Of a stretch of 64,000 nt of DNA, positions 49,392 through 57,741 are shown one piece after another. The stretch covers positions 496,001 to 560,000 of the forward strand of contig OZ241894.1 in the NCBI GenBank assembly GCA_965203575.1. The letters run 5' to 3'. Each line of letters begins with the position of its first letter. The stretch's first letter is position 1. Position numbers and translations under genes: made by a program. This DNA is from Aldehydirespirator sp965203575. GTDB taxonomy: Bacteria > Actinomycetota > Acidimicrobiia > Acidimicrobiales > Aldehydirespiratoraceae. The notes beneath the pieces are model-generated. The model was given only the letters and a program-made list of their open reading frames with translations. It had not been told where the DNA came from and did not search any database.

Positions 49392-52300
49392 CGAGCCAGA
49401 CGAACGAGGAGGCCTTTGAGTCGACCGTCGAGTCGATGCTGCTCGAGGGCGGGTGGCGCAAGGGCAATCGGGCGGAGTGGGACGTAGATCAGGCGCTGTT
49501 CCCTGCGGATGCGATCGCGTACATGCAGGCTGCTCAGCCGGAGCTGTGGACGCAGCTGGCTGCTCAGCTCGGCGACCAGCTCAGGCCGCTTGTCCTTGAG
49601 CACCTCGTCCGCGAGCTCGACCTCAAAGGAACCTTGACCGTGCTACGGCGCGGCTTCCGATTCCAGGGCAAGACGCTGCGGGTCGCGCAGTTCCGGCCTG
49701 CTCACGGCCTGAACCCCGACGCTATGGCCCTGTTCGACCTCAATCGGCTGACGGTGACTCGCCAGGTTCCTTGCCATCCCGGCAAGCAAGACACCGTCGA
49801 CATGGTGTTCGCGCTCAATGGCCTGCCCGTCGCCACCTGCGAGCTCAAGAACCCGGGTACCGGCCAGAGTTGGCGCGACGCTGTCCGCCAGTACCGGCAG
49901 GACCGCGACCCCGACGCCCCGGTGTTCCGGTTCGCCAAGCGGGCGCTGGTTCACTTCGCCGCCGACTGCGACGAGGTCCACATGGCCACCCGCCTCGCCA
50001 AGGAGGGGACGCGGTTCCTGCCGTTCAACCGCGGCAGCCACCCCGGGGAGGTCAAATGCGGCGCCGGCAACCCGCAGCACCCGTCGGGCTACCGCAGCGG
50101 CTACTTCTGGCAGGAGGCCCTGGACCGCGACCGGTTCCTGAACATCGTCGGCTCTTACGTGTTCGTTGAGACCCGCGAGGAGAAGGTCTACAACGACCAG
50201 GGCGCGAGCACCGTGGAGCGCAAGACGCTGATCTTCCCGCGCTACCACCAGCTCGACTCCGTCGACGGGCTCGTCGAGGCCGCCCGAGACGCCGGACCGG
50301 GGAGCAACTACCTCATCCAGCATTCGGCGGGCAGCGGCAAGACCAACAGCATCTCCTGGCTCGCTCACCGCCTCGCGAGCCTCCACACCCGCGACGACGA
50401 CAAGGTCTTCGACTGCGTGCTGGTGATCACCGACCGGCGGGTGCTGGACCGCCAACTGCAGGACGCCATCTACCAGATCGAGCACGCCCAGGGCGTGGTC
50501 CAGGCCATCGACCAGGACTCCAGGCAGCTGGCTCAGGCGCTCGTGGACGGAACGAAGATCGTGGTCACCACGCTGCAGAAGTTCCCGTTCGTGATGAGGG
50601 GCCTGCTGGCCATCGCCGGCGGCGGCACCAACTCGACCGACGCGCCGACCGCGGCGGAGCAGGCCCAGGCAGCCCAGTGGCGACAGGCCATCGCGGCCCG
50701 GCGCTACGCGGTGATCGTGGACGAGGCGCACTCCAGCCAGACCGGCGAGAGCGCAAGGGAGATGAAGGCCGTCCTCGGCTCGCGCTCGCAAGCCGCCGCC
50801 GAGAATGGGGAGGAAGCCCAGAGCTGGGAGGACGGCCTCAATGCCGTGGTGGAGTCACGCGGCCAGCAGCCCAACCTGTCGTTCTTCGCGTTCACGGCCA
50901 CGCCCAAGGGGAAGACGATCGAGCTGTTCGGCCGGGCCGGCCCGAGCGGCAAGCCCGAGCCGTTCCACGTCTACAGCATGCGCCAAGCCATCGAGGAGGG
51001 GTTCATCCTCGACGTGCTGCGCAACTACACCGACTACGACACCTACTTCAAGCTCGTCAAGCAGGCCGCCGACGACCCGGACTTCCCGAAGCGCCGAACG
51101 GCTGTGGCGCTGGCCCGGTTCCTCAGCCTGCACCCCTACAACATCGAGCAGAAGACCGCCGTCATCATCGAACACTTCCGCGACCATGTGGTGCACCGCA
51201 TCGGCGGCAAGGCCAAGGCGATGGTGGTCACCCCGTCGCGGCTGCACGCGGTGCGCTACATGCAGGCCTTCCAGCGCTACATCGGCGAGCACGGATACGA
51301 CGACGTGCGCCCGCTGGTTGCGTTCAGCGGCACCGTCGCCGACCCCGACACCGGCGAGGAGTTCACGGAGCCGGGCATGAACATCGACGTCGTGTCGGGC
51401 AAGCCGATCAGCGAGGCGGCGCTGCCGGCGCGGTTCGACTCGCCCGACTACCAGATCCTGCTGGTGGCCGAGAAGTACCAGACCGGCTTCGACCAGCCGC
51501 TGCTGCAGGCCATGTACGTCGACAAGCGCCTCGACGGGGTGCAGGCCGTCCAGACGCTGTCGAGGCTCAACCGGGTCGCGCCCGGCAAGGAGCCGCCGTT
51601 CGTCCTCGATTTCGTCAACGACCCCGAGGACATCCGGGCGGCCTTCGCGCCCTACTACGACCAGACCCGGCTGCAGGACTGCACCGACCCGTACCAACTC
51701 GACCGGCTCAAGCATGAGCTCGACGAGATGCAGGTGTACCACCAGCAGGAGGTCGAGGCGTACGCCCGGGTGTTCTACCTTCCACCGGAGCAGCGCAAAG
51801 CGGAACACCACGCGCTCCTGCAAGCTCAGGTGCAGCCCGCCGTGGACCGGTACAACCAACTCGACGATGAGCAGCAGACCGAGTTCAGGGACCGGCTCGG
51901 TGCGTTCGTGAGCCTCTACGTATTCGTGAGTCAGATAATCCCCTACGCCGACGGTGACCTCGAACAGCTGTCGGCCTTCGGCCGGGCCCTGCTGCCGCAC
52001 CTGCGCCAGGACCACGAAGCGGTAAGCCTCGGCGGCGACGTGGAGTTGGAGTACTACCGCCTCCGGCTGGTCACCTCCGGGGCCGTCGAACTGGGTGAGG
52101 ACGACGACGCACAGGTCACGAGCCCGACCGCCGTCGGCACCGGCGACCCCGAGGAGGAAACCGCTCCGCTGTCAGAGATCATCCGACTCCTCAACGACCG
52201 GTTCGGAACCGACTTCACCGAAGCCGACCGACTGTTCCTGCAGCAAGTCAAGGAGGACGCCATCGCCAAGGAGGGCATCCGCAAGACGGCCCTCGCCAAC

Positions 52301-52534
52301 ACTTTCGAGAAGTTCAGCCTCGGCATCCGCCCCGAACTCCAAAGGCTCATGGTCGACCGGATGGCCGGAAACGACGCCCTCGTCACCCGCTGCCTCAACG
52401 ACCCCGACTTCCAGGAGATCGTCTTCTCCGGCCTACTACGCGACATCTTCAACACCATAGGCGCCCTCGATCACCCGGCCCCCAACTCCGCTCCCCCCAC
52501 GCCGCAGAACTCACCCTTGAAGACGACACGATGA
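49388..52534 (+). CDS. hsdR: Type I restriction-modification system, endonuclease/translocase subunit
   Basis: 1048 residues. The N-terminal nuclease domain has the PD-(D/E)xK residues Asp138 and Glu152-Lys154 (CELKNP). SF2 motor: Walker A HSAGSGKTNS (about 313), DEAH in IVDEAHSSQTG (about 443), FTATPKGKT, and later motifs (VSRLNRVAPGK-like: LSRLNRVAPGK). A helical C-terminus contacts HsdM/HsdS. All catalytic motifs are intact, so the system should be active if hsdM and hsdS are expressed. The stop overlaps the methyltransferase gene downstream. Confidence 0.95.
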   Translation: MTSQTNEEAFESTVESMLLEGGWRKGNRAEWDVDQALFPADAIAYMQAAQPELWTQLAAQLGDQLRPLVLEHLVRELDLKGTLTVLRRGFRFQGKTLRVAQFRPAHGLNPDAMALFDLNRLTVTRQVPCHPGKQDTVDMVFALNGLPVATCELKNPGTGQSWRDAVRQYRQDRDPDAPVFRFAKRALVHFAADCDEVHMATRLAKEGTRFLPFNRGSHPGEVKCGAGNPQHPSGYRSGYFWQEALDRDRFLNIVGSYVFVETREEKVYNDQGASTVERKTLIFPRYHQLDSVDGLVEAARDAGPGSNYLIQHSAGSGKTNSISWLAHRLASLHTRDDDKVFDCVLVITDRRVLDRQLQDAIYQIEHAQGVVQAIDQDSRQLAQALVDGTKIVVTTLQKFPFVMRGLLAIAGGGTNSTDAPTAAEQAQAAQWRQAIAARRYAVIVDEAHSSQTGESAREMKAVLGSRSQAAAENGEEAQSWEDGLNAVVESRGQQPNLSFFAFTATPKGKTIELFGRAGPSGKPEPFHVYSMRQAIEEGFILDVLRNYTDYDTYFKLVKQAADDPDFPKRRTAVALARFLSLHPYNIEQKTAVIIEHFRDHVVHRIGGKAKAMVVTPSRLHAVRYMQAFQRYIGEHGYDDVRPLVAFSGTVADPDTGEEFTEPGMNIDVVSGKPISEAALPARFDSPDYQILLVAEKYQTGFDQPLLQAMYVDKRLDGVQAVQTLSRLNRVAPGKEPPFVLDFVNDPEDIRAAFAPYYDQTRLQDCTDPYQLDRLKHELDEMQVYHQQEVEAYARVFYLPPEQRKAEHHALLQAQVQPAVDRYNQLDDEQQTEFRDRLGAFVSLYVFVSQIIPYADGDLEQLSAFGRALLPHLRQDHEAVSLGGDVELEYYRLRLVTSGAVELGEDDDAQVTSPTAVGTGDPEEETAPLSEIIRLLNDRFGTDFTEADRLFLQQVKEDAIAKEGIRKTALANTFEKFSLGIRPELQRLMVDRMAGNDALVTRCLNDPDFQEIVFSGLLRDIFNTIGALDHPAPNSAPPTPQNSPLKTTR

Positions 52535-53199
52535 AAGCAGACTCCGGTGCCGACGCTCAGGACCGCTCCGATCTGACAGAATCCGCTCGCGTGCGACTGC
52601 GCGCAGACCGGACCGCCTCGGCTGGCCGTGAGCACCTCTGGTTCAGGACAGACAGTCCACTGGGCACTGTGTTCGTTGCCCATTGCGACGGCTATGTGTC
52701 CGGTCTTCGTCTCGCAAACGACAGCGAATCGGCCATTCGTGTAGTAGCGAAGGATCGAACGTGGGAGCCGATGGACGCCGACGACTTCGCCAGCCACCTC
52801 CTACGCGCAGACTGCACGCACCGCCGGCTCCGGGTTGCAGTAGCAAAGGATCCCAACCCTGACCAAGACTTCGTGGAGATGGTCCGAACGGCGCTAGCAG
52901 AGGGCCGCACGGATGTGCCCATCGATATCTCGTCCCTCGCCGGTCCAATGCACAAGTCGGCACTGAGCGCCACCACCCGGATCCCCCGCGGAGAAACGCG
53001 CTCATACGCTGATGTGGCCGAGATGGCCGGGTCGTCACGCGAGGCGGCCCAGTCAGTTGGCAACGCCATGATGAAGAACCCGGTACCGCTTCTGATCCCA
53101 TGTCATCGCGTCATCCGAAACGGCGGAACCCTCGGGATCTGGGGCTTCGGAGTGGAACTCAAGAAGCTGATGCTCGCGCGTGAAGGGTGCTCGCCATAG
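52531..53199 (+). CDS. Methylated-DNA--protein-cysteine methyltransferase, coupled to hsdR
   Basis: Suicidal repair protein for O6-alkylguanine, 222 residues. The active site is IPCHRVIRNGG with Cys at about 191; the helix-turn-helix part reads TRIPRGETRSYADVAEMAGSSREAAQSVGNAMMKNP. After the active site GTLGIWGFGVELKKLMLAREG replaces the usual GxLxGYxxGxxxKxxLLxxE. The N-terminal half is poorly conserved. The start overlaps the hsdR stop as ATGA, tying DNA repair to a restriction operon, an uncommon pairing. Confidence 0.88.
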   Translation: MKADSGADAQDRSDLTESARVRLRADRTASAGREHLWFRTDSPLGTVFVAHCDGYVSGLRLANDSESAIRVVAKDRTWEPMDADDFASHLLRADCTHRRLRVAVAKDPNPDQDFVEMVRTALAEGRTDVPIDISSLAGPMHKSALSATTRIPRGETRSYADVAEMAGSSREAAQSVGNAMMKNPVPLLIPCHRVIRNGGTLGIWGFGVELKKLMLAREGCSP

Positions 53200-53445
53200 T
53201 GTGATTGAGCATCCGGGACCATGTTTTGCCACCGCGGAAGGTTGTACCGATTCGAACATGAAAGCCAACGACACCGCGGTCCCGACCCTCCGAGATGGCC
53301 GGGACGGTGGTTCCTGGCCCACGACGACGCCCAGTACCTCACCAGCGACCAGCGGTGCCGCGCAGCGAGCACATCGCAGGGTCGGGCGGACGCGAGGACG
53401 CGCGGTGACAGCGCCCCGAATCACTACATGTTCCGGCTACCTGAG

Positions 53446-53694
53446 TCAGCGGGGTCTGCGAGCCTTCGAGCGAACGGCGCGGATAGGGTCGGCGCGGTCG
53501 GCCTTGATCTGCTCCACCAGTTCAGGATGACGCAGCAGCGGCGCCTCATGGGCTGTCATCACCACCGCCGGCGTGAACACGAGCGTCCCGTCGGAGTGCT
53601 CGGTGACGAGGTATCGGTCGTGCTCGGGGTTGCCGAGACGGCCAAGCGCCACTCGCCGTCGAGCATCTAGCTCTACCAACTCGGGCATGAGCAT
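53446..53694 (-). CDS. Small AbrB/antitoxin-like protein
   Basis: 82 residues from ATG at 53694. VELDARRRVALGRLGNPEHDRYLVTEHSDGTLVFTPAVVM has the swapped-hairpin AbrB/MazE look (V-x-x-D-x-x-G/R-R-V-x-L) and the rest is a charged helix. Such genes usually precede a toxin, but the 246 bp downstream on this strand up to the methyltransferase gene show no intact toxin gene, so the partner may be lost. ACGGAGCCG precedes the start. Confidence 0.55.
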   Translation of the reverse strand: MLMPELVELDARRRVALGRLGNPEHDRYLVTEHSDGTLVFTPAVVMTAHEAPLLRHPELVEQIKADRADPIRAVRSKARRPR

Positions 53695-53827
53695 CGGCTC
53701 CGTTCTGTCGTTCTCCTTCAGGTTAGATCACTTGGATAAAGACCTGCTGTAGGCGATCGGAACTGCGCTGTAGGGCTGACCCTGCAATCAACAAGCGGAG
53801 CCGCGCGATGCGCGGATGGCGGGTTGG

Positions 53828-53833
53828 TAGGGT
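53828..53833 (+). promoter_or_regulatory. -10 box of the SDR gene, leaderless
   Basis: TAGGGT followed by 6 nt and ATG at 53840. The degraded copy near hsdM has TGGGGT at the matching place. A 6-bp perfect hairpin (CCGCGC/GCGCGG) lies just upstream at 53801-53815. Confidence 0.55.
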
Positions 53834-53839
53834 CGCCCG

Positions 53840-54619
53840 ATGCGGCGGTTCGAGAACCAGGTGTTGGTCATTACTGGTTCGGCCACCGGTATCGGGGCGG
53901 CCACGGCGCGTCGCTTCGCTGCCGAGGGAGCCAACGTCGCTTGCCTCGACATCAACGAGTCTGACAACGACGCCACCGCGGCCGCAGCCCGGGCCGAGGG
54001 GGTCGAGGCGATGGCCCTGAGATGTGACGTGCGGTCCAGCGAGGACCAGCAAGCCGCTTTCGAACGGGTGATGGAGGCCTGGGGACGCATCGACGTGCTG
54101 GTCGCCTGCGCCGGGGTCTACGTGGGCGGGCCCCTGCCGGAGATCCCCCTCGACCGCTGGGAGGACATCGTGGCCGTCAACCTGACCGGGGTCCTGATCT
54201 CCAACAGCCTGGCCGCCCCGGTCATGACCGCTCAGGGGCGGGGCTCCATCATCAACATCGCGTCCATGGCCGCCAAGACCAGTTGGCCCTTCTCGGCGGA
54301 GTACTCGGGCACCAAGAGCGGGGTGGTGGGCATCACCCGTTCGGCTGCGATGGAGCTGGGACCCCACGGCGTCACCGTCAACGCGGTGTGCGCCGGCAAC
54401 ACCCTCACCGACATGGTGCGCCAGGTGGCGGCCGAGGTCGGGGCCACCGTCGGGATGAGCGCCGAGGAGTGGCTGGACATGAGGGCTGACGACACTGCTC
54501 TCAAGCGGCTGGCCCGGCCGGAGGAGATCGCCGGGGTCGTCGCCTTCCTGGCCAGCGAAGACGCCCGCTACCTGACCGGCCAGGCCATTGAGGTGGACGG
54601 CGGCCTCGTCCTCAGCTGA
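53840..54619 (+). CDS. Short-chain dehydrogenase/reductase (SDR)
   Basis: 259 residues, classical SDR: cofactor loop TGSATGIGAAT (11-21), Asp in ACLDINE (favouring NAD), NNAG replaced by ACAG (VLVACAGVYV), catalytic Ser in NIASMAAKT and YSGTK (Tyr/Lys about 155-159), and C-terminal YLTGQAIEVDGGLVLS. Oxidises or reduces an unknown secondary alcohol/ketone. Its 5' end is duplicated beside hsdM. It converges on the sugar-type operon. Confidence 0.92.
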   Translation: MRRFENQVLVITGSATGIGAATARRFAAEGANVACLDINESDNDATAAAARAEGVEAMALRCDVRSSEDQQAAFERVMEAWGRIDVLVACAGVYVGGPLPEIPLDRWEDIVAVNLTGVLISNSLAAPVMTAQGRGSIINIASMAAKTSWPFSAEYSGTKSGVVGITRSAAMELGPHGVTVNAVCAGNTLTDMVRQVAAEVGATVGMSAEEWLDMRADDTALKRLARPEEIAGVVAFLASEDARYLTGQAIEVDGGLVLS

Positions 54620-54641
54620 CGGCATCTGCTGCCCCAGCCCG

Positions 54642-54688
54642 TTCTTGACGTAGTTGTGCGCCCTATAGCGGCACAACTACATCAAGAA
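54642..54688. terminator. 18-bp stem bidirectional terminator
   Basis: TTCTTGACGTAGTTGTGC (54642-54659) pairs with GCACAACTACATCAAGAA (54671-54688) with one mismatch, loop 11 nt. It lies between the convergent SDR and 2-hydroxyacid dehydrogenase genes. The AT-rich, long stem differs from the other hairpins here; it could also be a small inserted inverted-repeat element. Confidence 0.7.
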
Positions 54689-54695
54689 TGGATGA

Positions 54696-55703
54696 TCAGG
54701 CGATCCGGTCGAGCATGTCGGGACGGACCTCGTTTACGGCCGGCTCACCGCCTAGATAGCGGCGGACCTCTTCGACGGCCAACTCGCCCATGCGGTGGCA
54801 GTTCTCGATGCAGCCTGCGATGTGGGGGGTGACCACCACGTTCTCCAGTTGACGGAGCGGGCTGTCCGGTGCCGGGGGCTCCGGGTCGGTCACGTCGAGG
54901 AAGGCGAAGATCCGTCCCGTGGCCAGCTCGTCGATCAGGGCCTCCTCATCGATGATGGTGCCCCGGGCGGTGTTGATCAGCACCGCGCCATCGCTGAGAC
55001 GGGCCAACAGCTCGGCACCAATCATGTGCCTGGTCTCATCGGTGGCCGGAGCGTGGATCGACACCACGTCGCAGCGATCCATCAGCTCGGCGAGCCCGAC
55101 CCTCTCCACTCCGAGCTGCTGGGCCTCCTCGTCGCCGAGGTAAGGGTCGGCCACCAGGATGTTCGTCTCGAACCTGGCCAGCAGCTCGATCACGTGGCGG
55201 CCGACGTTGCCGACGCCGATCAGGCCCACCGTCGAGCGGCTGAGCTCCCGGGCATCCCAGCGGTCCCAGACCGGACTGTCGCGCCAGCCGCCGTCGCGCA
55301 CATGGGTTCCCAGGGGCCAGATCCGCTTGCGCCCCACGATCATCAGGCCCAAGGTGGTTTCGGCCACGTCCCGGGCCAGCGCAACCGAGGCGCTGGTGAC
55401 CCTGATCTCCCGCTCCCACACGGCCGCGGACACGAAGCGCTTCACGCTGCCGCCCATATGGGCCAGGTGCCCGAGGCGGAGCGAGGCCGCCACCACATCG
55501 GCATCCAGTGGCGCCACTCCCCAGCTGGTGATGCAGGCGTCGGCTCCGGCCAGGACGGCCAGCAGGTCCTGCTTGCCGGCCGGTTCGTCGCCGGGGTGAT
55601 GCACGACCTCTGCCACAGCAGCCAGGTCGGCCAGGGCCGCCTCGCTGAACATCCGCCGGTAGTTGGACTGTCCGATGGTGATGGCAACAACTGGCCTGGT
55701 CAC
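54696..55703 (-). CDS. D-isomer-specific 2-hydroxyacid dehydrogenase
   Basis: NAD-dependent enzyme, 335 residues from GTG at 55703 (overlapping the kinase stop by 4 bp). Cofactor motif GLIGVGNVGRHV (about 160), catalytic Arg in NTARGTIIDEEAL (about 240), Glu in DVTDPEPP and His in TPHIAG (about 291). Last gene of a kinase-aldolase operon, so it may oxidise or reduce a hydroxyacid intermediate. 3-phosphoglycerate-type enzymes share the motifs, but the regulatory domain is absent. Confidence 0.92.
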   Translation of the reverse strand: MTRPVVAITIGQSNYRRMFSEAALADLAAVAEVVHHPGDEPAGKQDLLAVLAGADACITSWGVAPLDADVVAASLRLGHLAHMGGSVKRFVSAAVWEREIRVTSASVALARDVAETTLGLMIVGRKRIWPLGTHVRDGGWRDSPVWDRWDARELSRSTVGLIGVGNVGRHVIELLARFETNILVADPYLGDEEAQQLGVERVGLAELMDRCDVVSIHAPATDETRHMIGAELLARLSDGAVLINTARGTIIDEEALIDELATGRIFAFLDVTDPEPPAPDSPLRQLENVVVTPHIAGCIENCHRMGELAVEEVRRYLGGEPAVNEVRPDMLDRIA

Positions 55704-56932
55704 GGCACTCCCTCTTGAGGAGCCCACCCTAGGGCTGCTGCGGCCAGCCGGGCCGCGCCGATCGCCGGCCAGGCGGCTTCAGGTCGCGTCACCACCGGCC
55801 GGCCGATGATGTCGACCATCACCTCCTCCAACTCCCCGAACCGGGTCCCGCCCCCCACCATGGTCAACTCGTCGCCACCGGCGGCGAACTCGCCGGCCCC
55901 CTCGAGAGCGTGGCGCACCCTCTCTCCGCAGGCCACGAAGGCGTCCTGGATCCTGGCCGGCGGGGTCTCAGCCAGCGTCGCGCCAAGCCCGCCCAGGTTC
56001 TCGGAGGCAGTCCAAACGCCACCCAGCACGTGGGGGCTGAGGTTCAGCGAGGGTGGCAGGGCGGCGACATCGACCCGGTCGGTGACCGCGGTCAGCACCC
56101 ACGCTGTGCCGGCCGACAGGAACAGATCGCCGGGATCGACGACACCGAGACCGAGTGCAGCGCAGGCCTGGTCATGGCCGCCGATCACCACCGGTGTGCC
56201 CGCATCCAACCCCAGCCCGGCCGCCGCCTCGGCCGCCAGTTCGCCTGCAGTGCTGCCCGACTCAAGGATCGGCGACAGCCGGCCAGGATCGATGCCGGCC
56301 AGGCTGCACAACTCGTCGCTCCACGTCCGGGTGGCGACGTCCATCAGCTGCATGCCCGCCGCGTTGGACGGGTTCGTGGCCCACTGCCCGGTCAGGCGGA
56401 ACACGAGATAGTCGTCGACCGAGGCCCACCTCCACACCGGTGCGGAGTCCTCTTCACGGCTGCTGCCCGACCCTGAAGCCTGCAGCCCGACGATCGTCGA
56501 CAGTCCGACCCCGGACGCGGGCATCCAGCCAGAGACGGCGCGGATCCTGGCCGCGACGTCGCGGGGCCAGTTCTCCACAACGGACCGGAATCGTGTGTCC
56601 ATCCAGGTGATGGCCCGCTCGGCGCAGCCCTCTACCGTCACCGGAATCACAGAACCGCTCTGAGCGGCCACAGCCAGAGCCGCCACATGGACACCGGGCC
56701 CGAGCCCCTCGACGGCCCGCCGGCCGGAGGTTGCCAAGGCCTGCCAGATCTCTTCAGGATCTTGCTCGCGGCCGCCGTCAGGGGACGAGCAGGTGGCGAT
56801 GGGATCCGATCCAGCCGTCGCCAAGATCTGACCCGACTCGTCGACGGCCACCGCCTTGGCCGATGTGGTCCCCGCGTCCAGCCCCAGGACGATGCCGCCG
56901 CGATTCGCTTTCCCGGCCGCGGTATCGCTCAC
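55700..56932 (-). CDS. FGGY-family carbohydrate kinase
   Basis: Sugar kinase of the hexokinase/actin fold, 410 residues. The N-terminal ATP loop is GLDAGTTSAKAVAVDE (17-32); catalytic-type Asp lies in SVDDYLVFRLTG; the second ATP region includes GGHDQACAALG and LTMVGGGTRF. It is about 80 residues shorter than xylulose or glycerol kinases, mainly at the C-terminus and in the middle. With the LsrF-like aldolase it resembles the LsrK-LsrF pairing, but substrate specificity cannot be read. Confidence 0.88.
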   Translation of the reverse strand: MSDTAAGKANRGGIVLGLDAGTTSAKAVAVDESGQILATAGSDPIATCSSPDGGREQDPEEIWQALATSGRRAVEGLGPGVHVAALAVAAQSGSVIPVTVEGCAERAITWMDTRFRSVVENWPRDVAARIRAVSGWMPASGVGLSTIVGLQASGSGSSREEDSAPVWRWASVDDYLVFRLTGQWATNPSNAAGMQLMDVATRTWSDELCSLAGIDPGRLSPILESGSTAGELAAEAAAGLGLDAGTPVVIGGHDQACAALGLGVVDPGDLFLSAGTAWVLTAVTDRVDVAALPPSLNLSPHVLGGVWTASENLGGLGATLAETPPARIQDAFVACGERVRHALEGAGEFAAGGDELTMVGGGTRFGELEEVMVDIIGRPVVTRPEAAWPAIGAARLAAAALGWAPQEGVP

Positions 56933-56936
56933 CGGG

Positions 56937-57716
56937 TCATCCTTCCAGGATGGCCAGGGCTTCCTCGACGCTGGCGTCAGCGTGCACGACGGCGACGACG
57001 GCCCGGGTCATGGCCGTGGGGTCGTCGCTCTGGAAGACGTTGCGGCCCATCGCCACCCCGGCGGCGCCCGCGTCGACCGCGGCCCGGATGTTCGCCAGCG
57101 TGGCGGCCTCGGAGCCCTTGGATCCCCCCAGGATCACCACGGGAACGAACGTCGACGAAGTGACCCGGGGGTAGTCCTCGCAGAAGGGCGCCTTGATGAA
57201 GTCGGCTCCCAGCTCGGCTCCCAGGCGGGCCGCGAAGGCCACCGCCTCGGATCCCCGCATCTCAGGCGGAGAGTCGAACCCGCCCGGCACCATCTCGGCC
57301 ATGACCGGCAGGTCCGAGCGGTGAGCCTCGGAGATGGTGCGGGCCAGATTAAACAGCGTGTCCGCCTCCGAAGCCGAGCCGGGCAGGGCGGTCACGGCCA
57401 AGGCGTCGGCTCCTACGCGGAGAGCATCCTCGACGCCGAAGAATCGCCCGACGGAACCGGTGCTGGGCGATCCGAGGTTGCTCACCGATCCGTCGCTGCG
57501 CAGGATGAGCCCGACCTGGTCCAGCTCGGCCGCGAAACTCTGTGCGACTCCGTAGGAGGTCAGCACCGCATCCGGCCCACCGGCCACTACCGCCGAGATG
57601 GTCTCGGCCGGTCGTTCGAAGCCGGGGCAGGGGCCGTCGATCAATCCGTGGTCCAACGCGATGATCACGGTTCGCCCGTCGGAGTCGAAAATGCGGCCGA
57701 GGCTTCGGGAGCCCAT
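56937..57716 (-). CDS. LsrF/FbaB-type class I aldolase
   Basis: Schiff-base aldolase or thiolase of the DeoC/FbaB/LsrF family, 259 residues from ATG at 57716. IALDHGLIDGPCPGFE, the active-site Lys in ADFIKAPF (about 173), VVILGGSKGSE and AGAAGVAMGRNVFQSDDPTAM closely follow LsrF. The operon also carries an FGGY kinase, so a phosphorylated sugar is the likely substrate. TAGCAT stands 8 nt before the ATG, hinting at an internal leaderless promoter. It lies 4 bp from the kinase gene. Confidence 0.87.
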   Translation of the reverse strand: MGSRSLGRIFDSDGRTVIIALDHGLIDGPCPGFERPAETISAVVAGGPDAVLTSYGVAQSFAAELDQVGLILRSDGSVSNLGSPSTGSVGRFFGVEDALRVGADALAVTALPGSASEADTLFNLARTISEAHRSDLPVMAEMVPGGFDSPPEMRGSEAVAFAARLGAELGADFIKAPFCEDYPRVTSSTFVPVVILGGSKGSEAATLANIRAAVDAGAAGVAMGRNVFQSDDPTAMTRAVVAVVHADASVEEALAILEG

Positions 57717-57741
57717 AGCAGCAGATGCTAGGGCGGCGCGG

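Noticed and set aside
53200..53445. Possible toxin partner for the AbrB-like gene
   Set aside because: Frames on both strands lack start signals and recognisable motifs; the only longer minus frame overlaps the methyltransferase gene.
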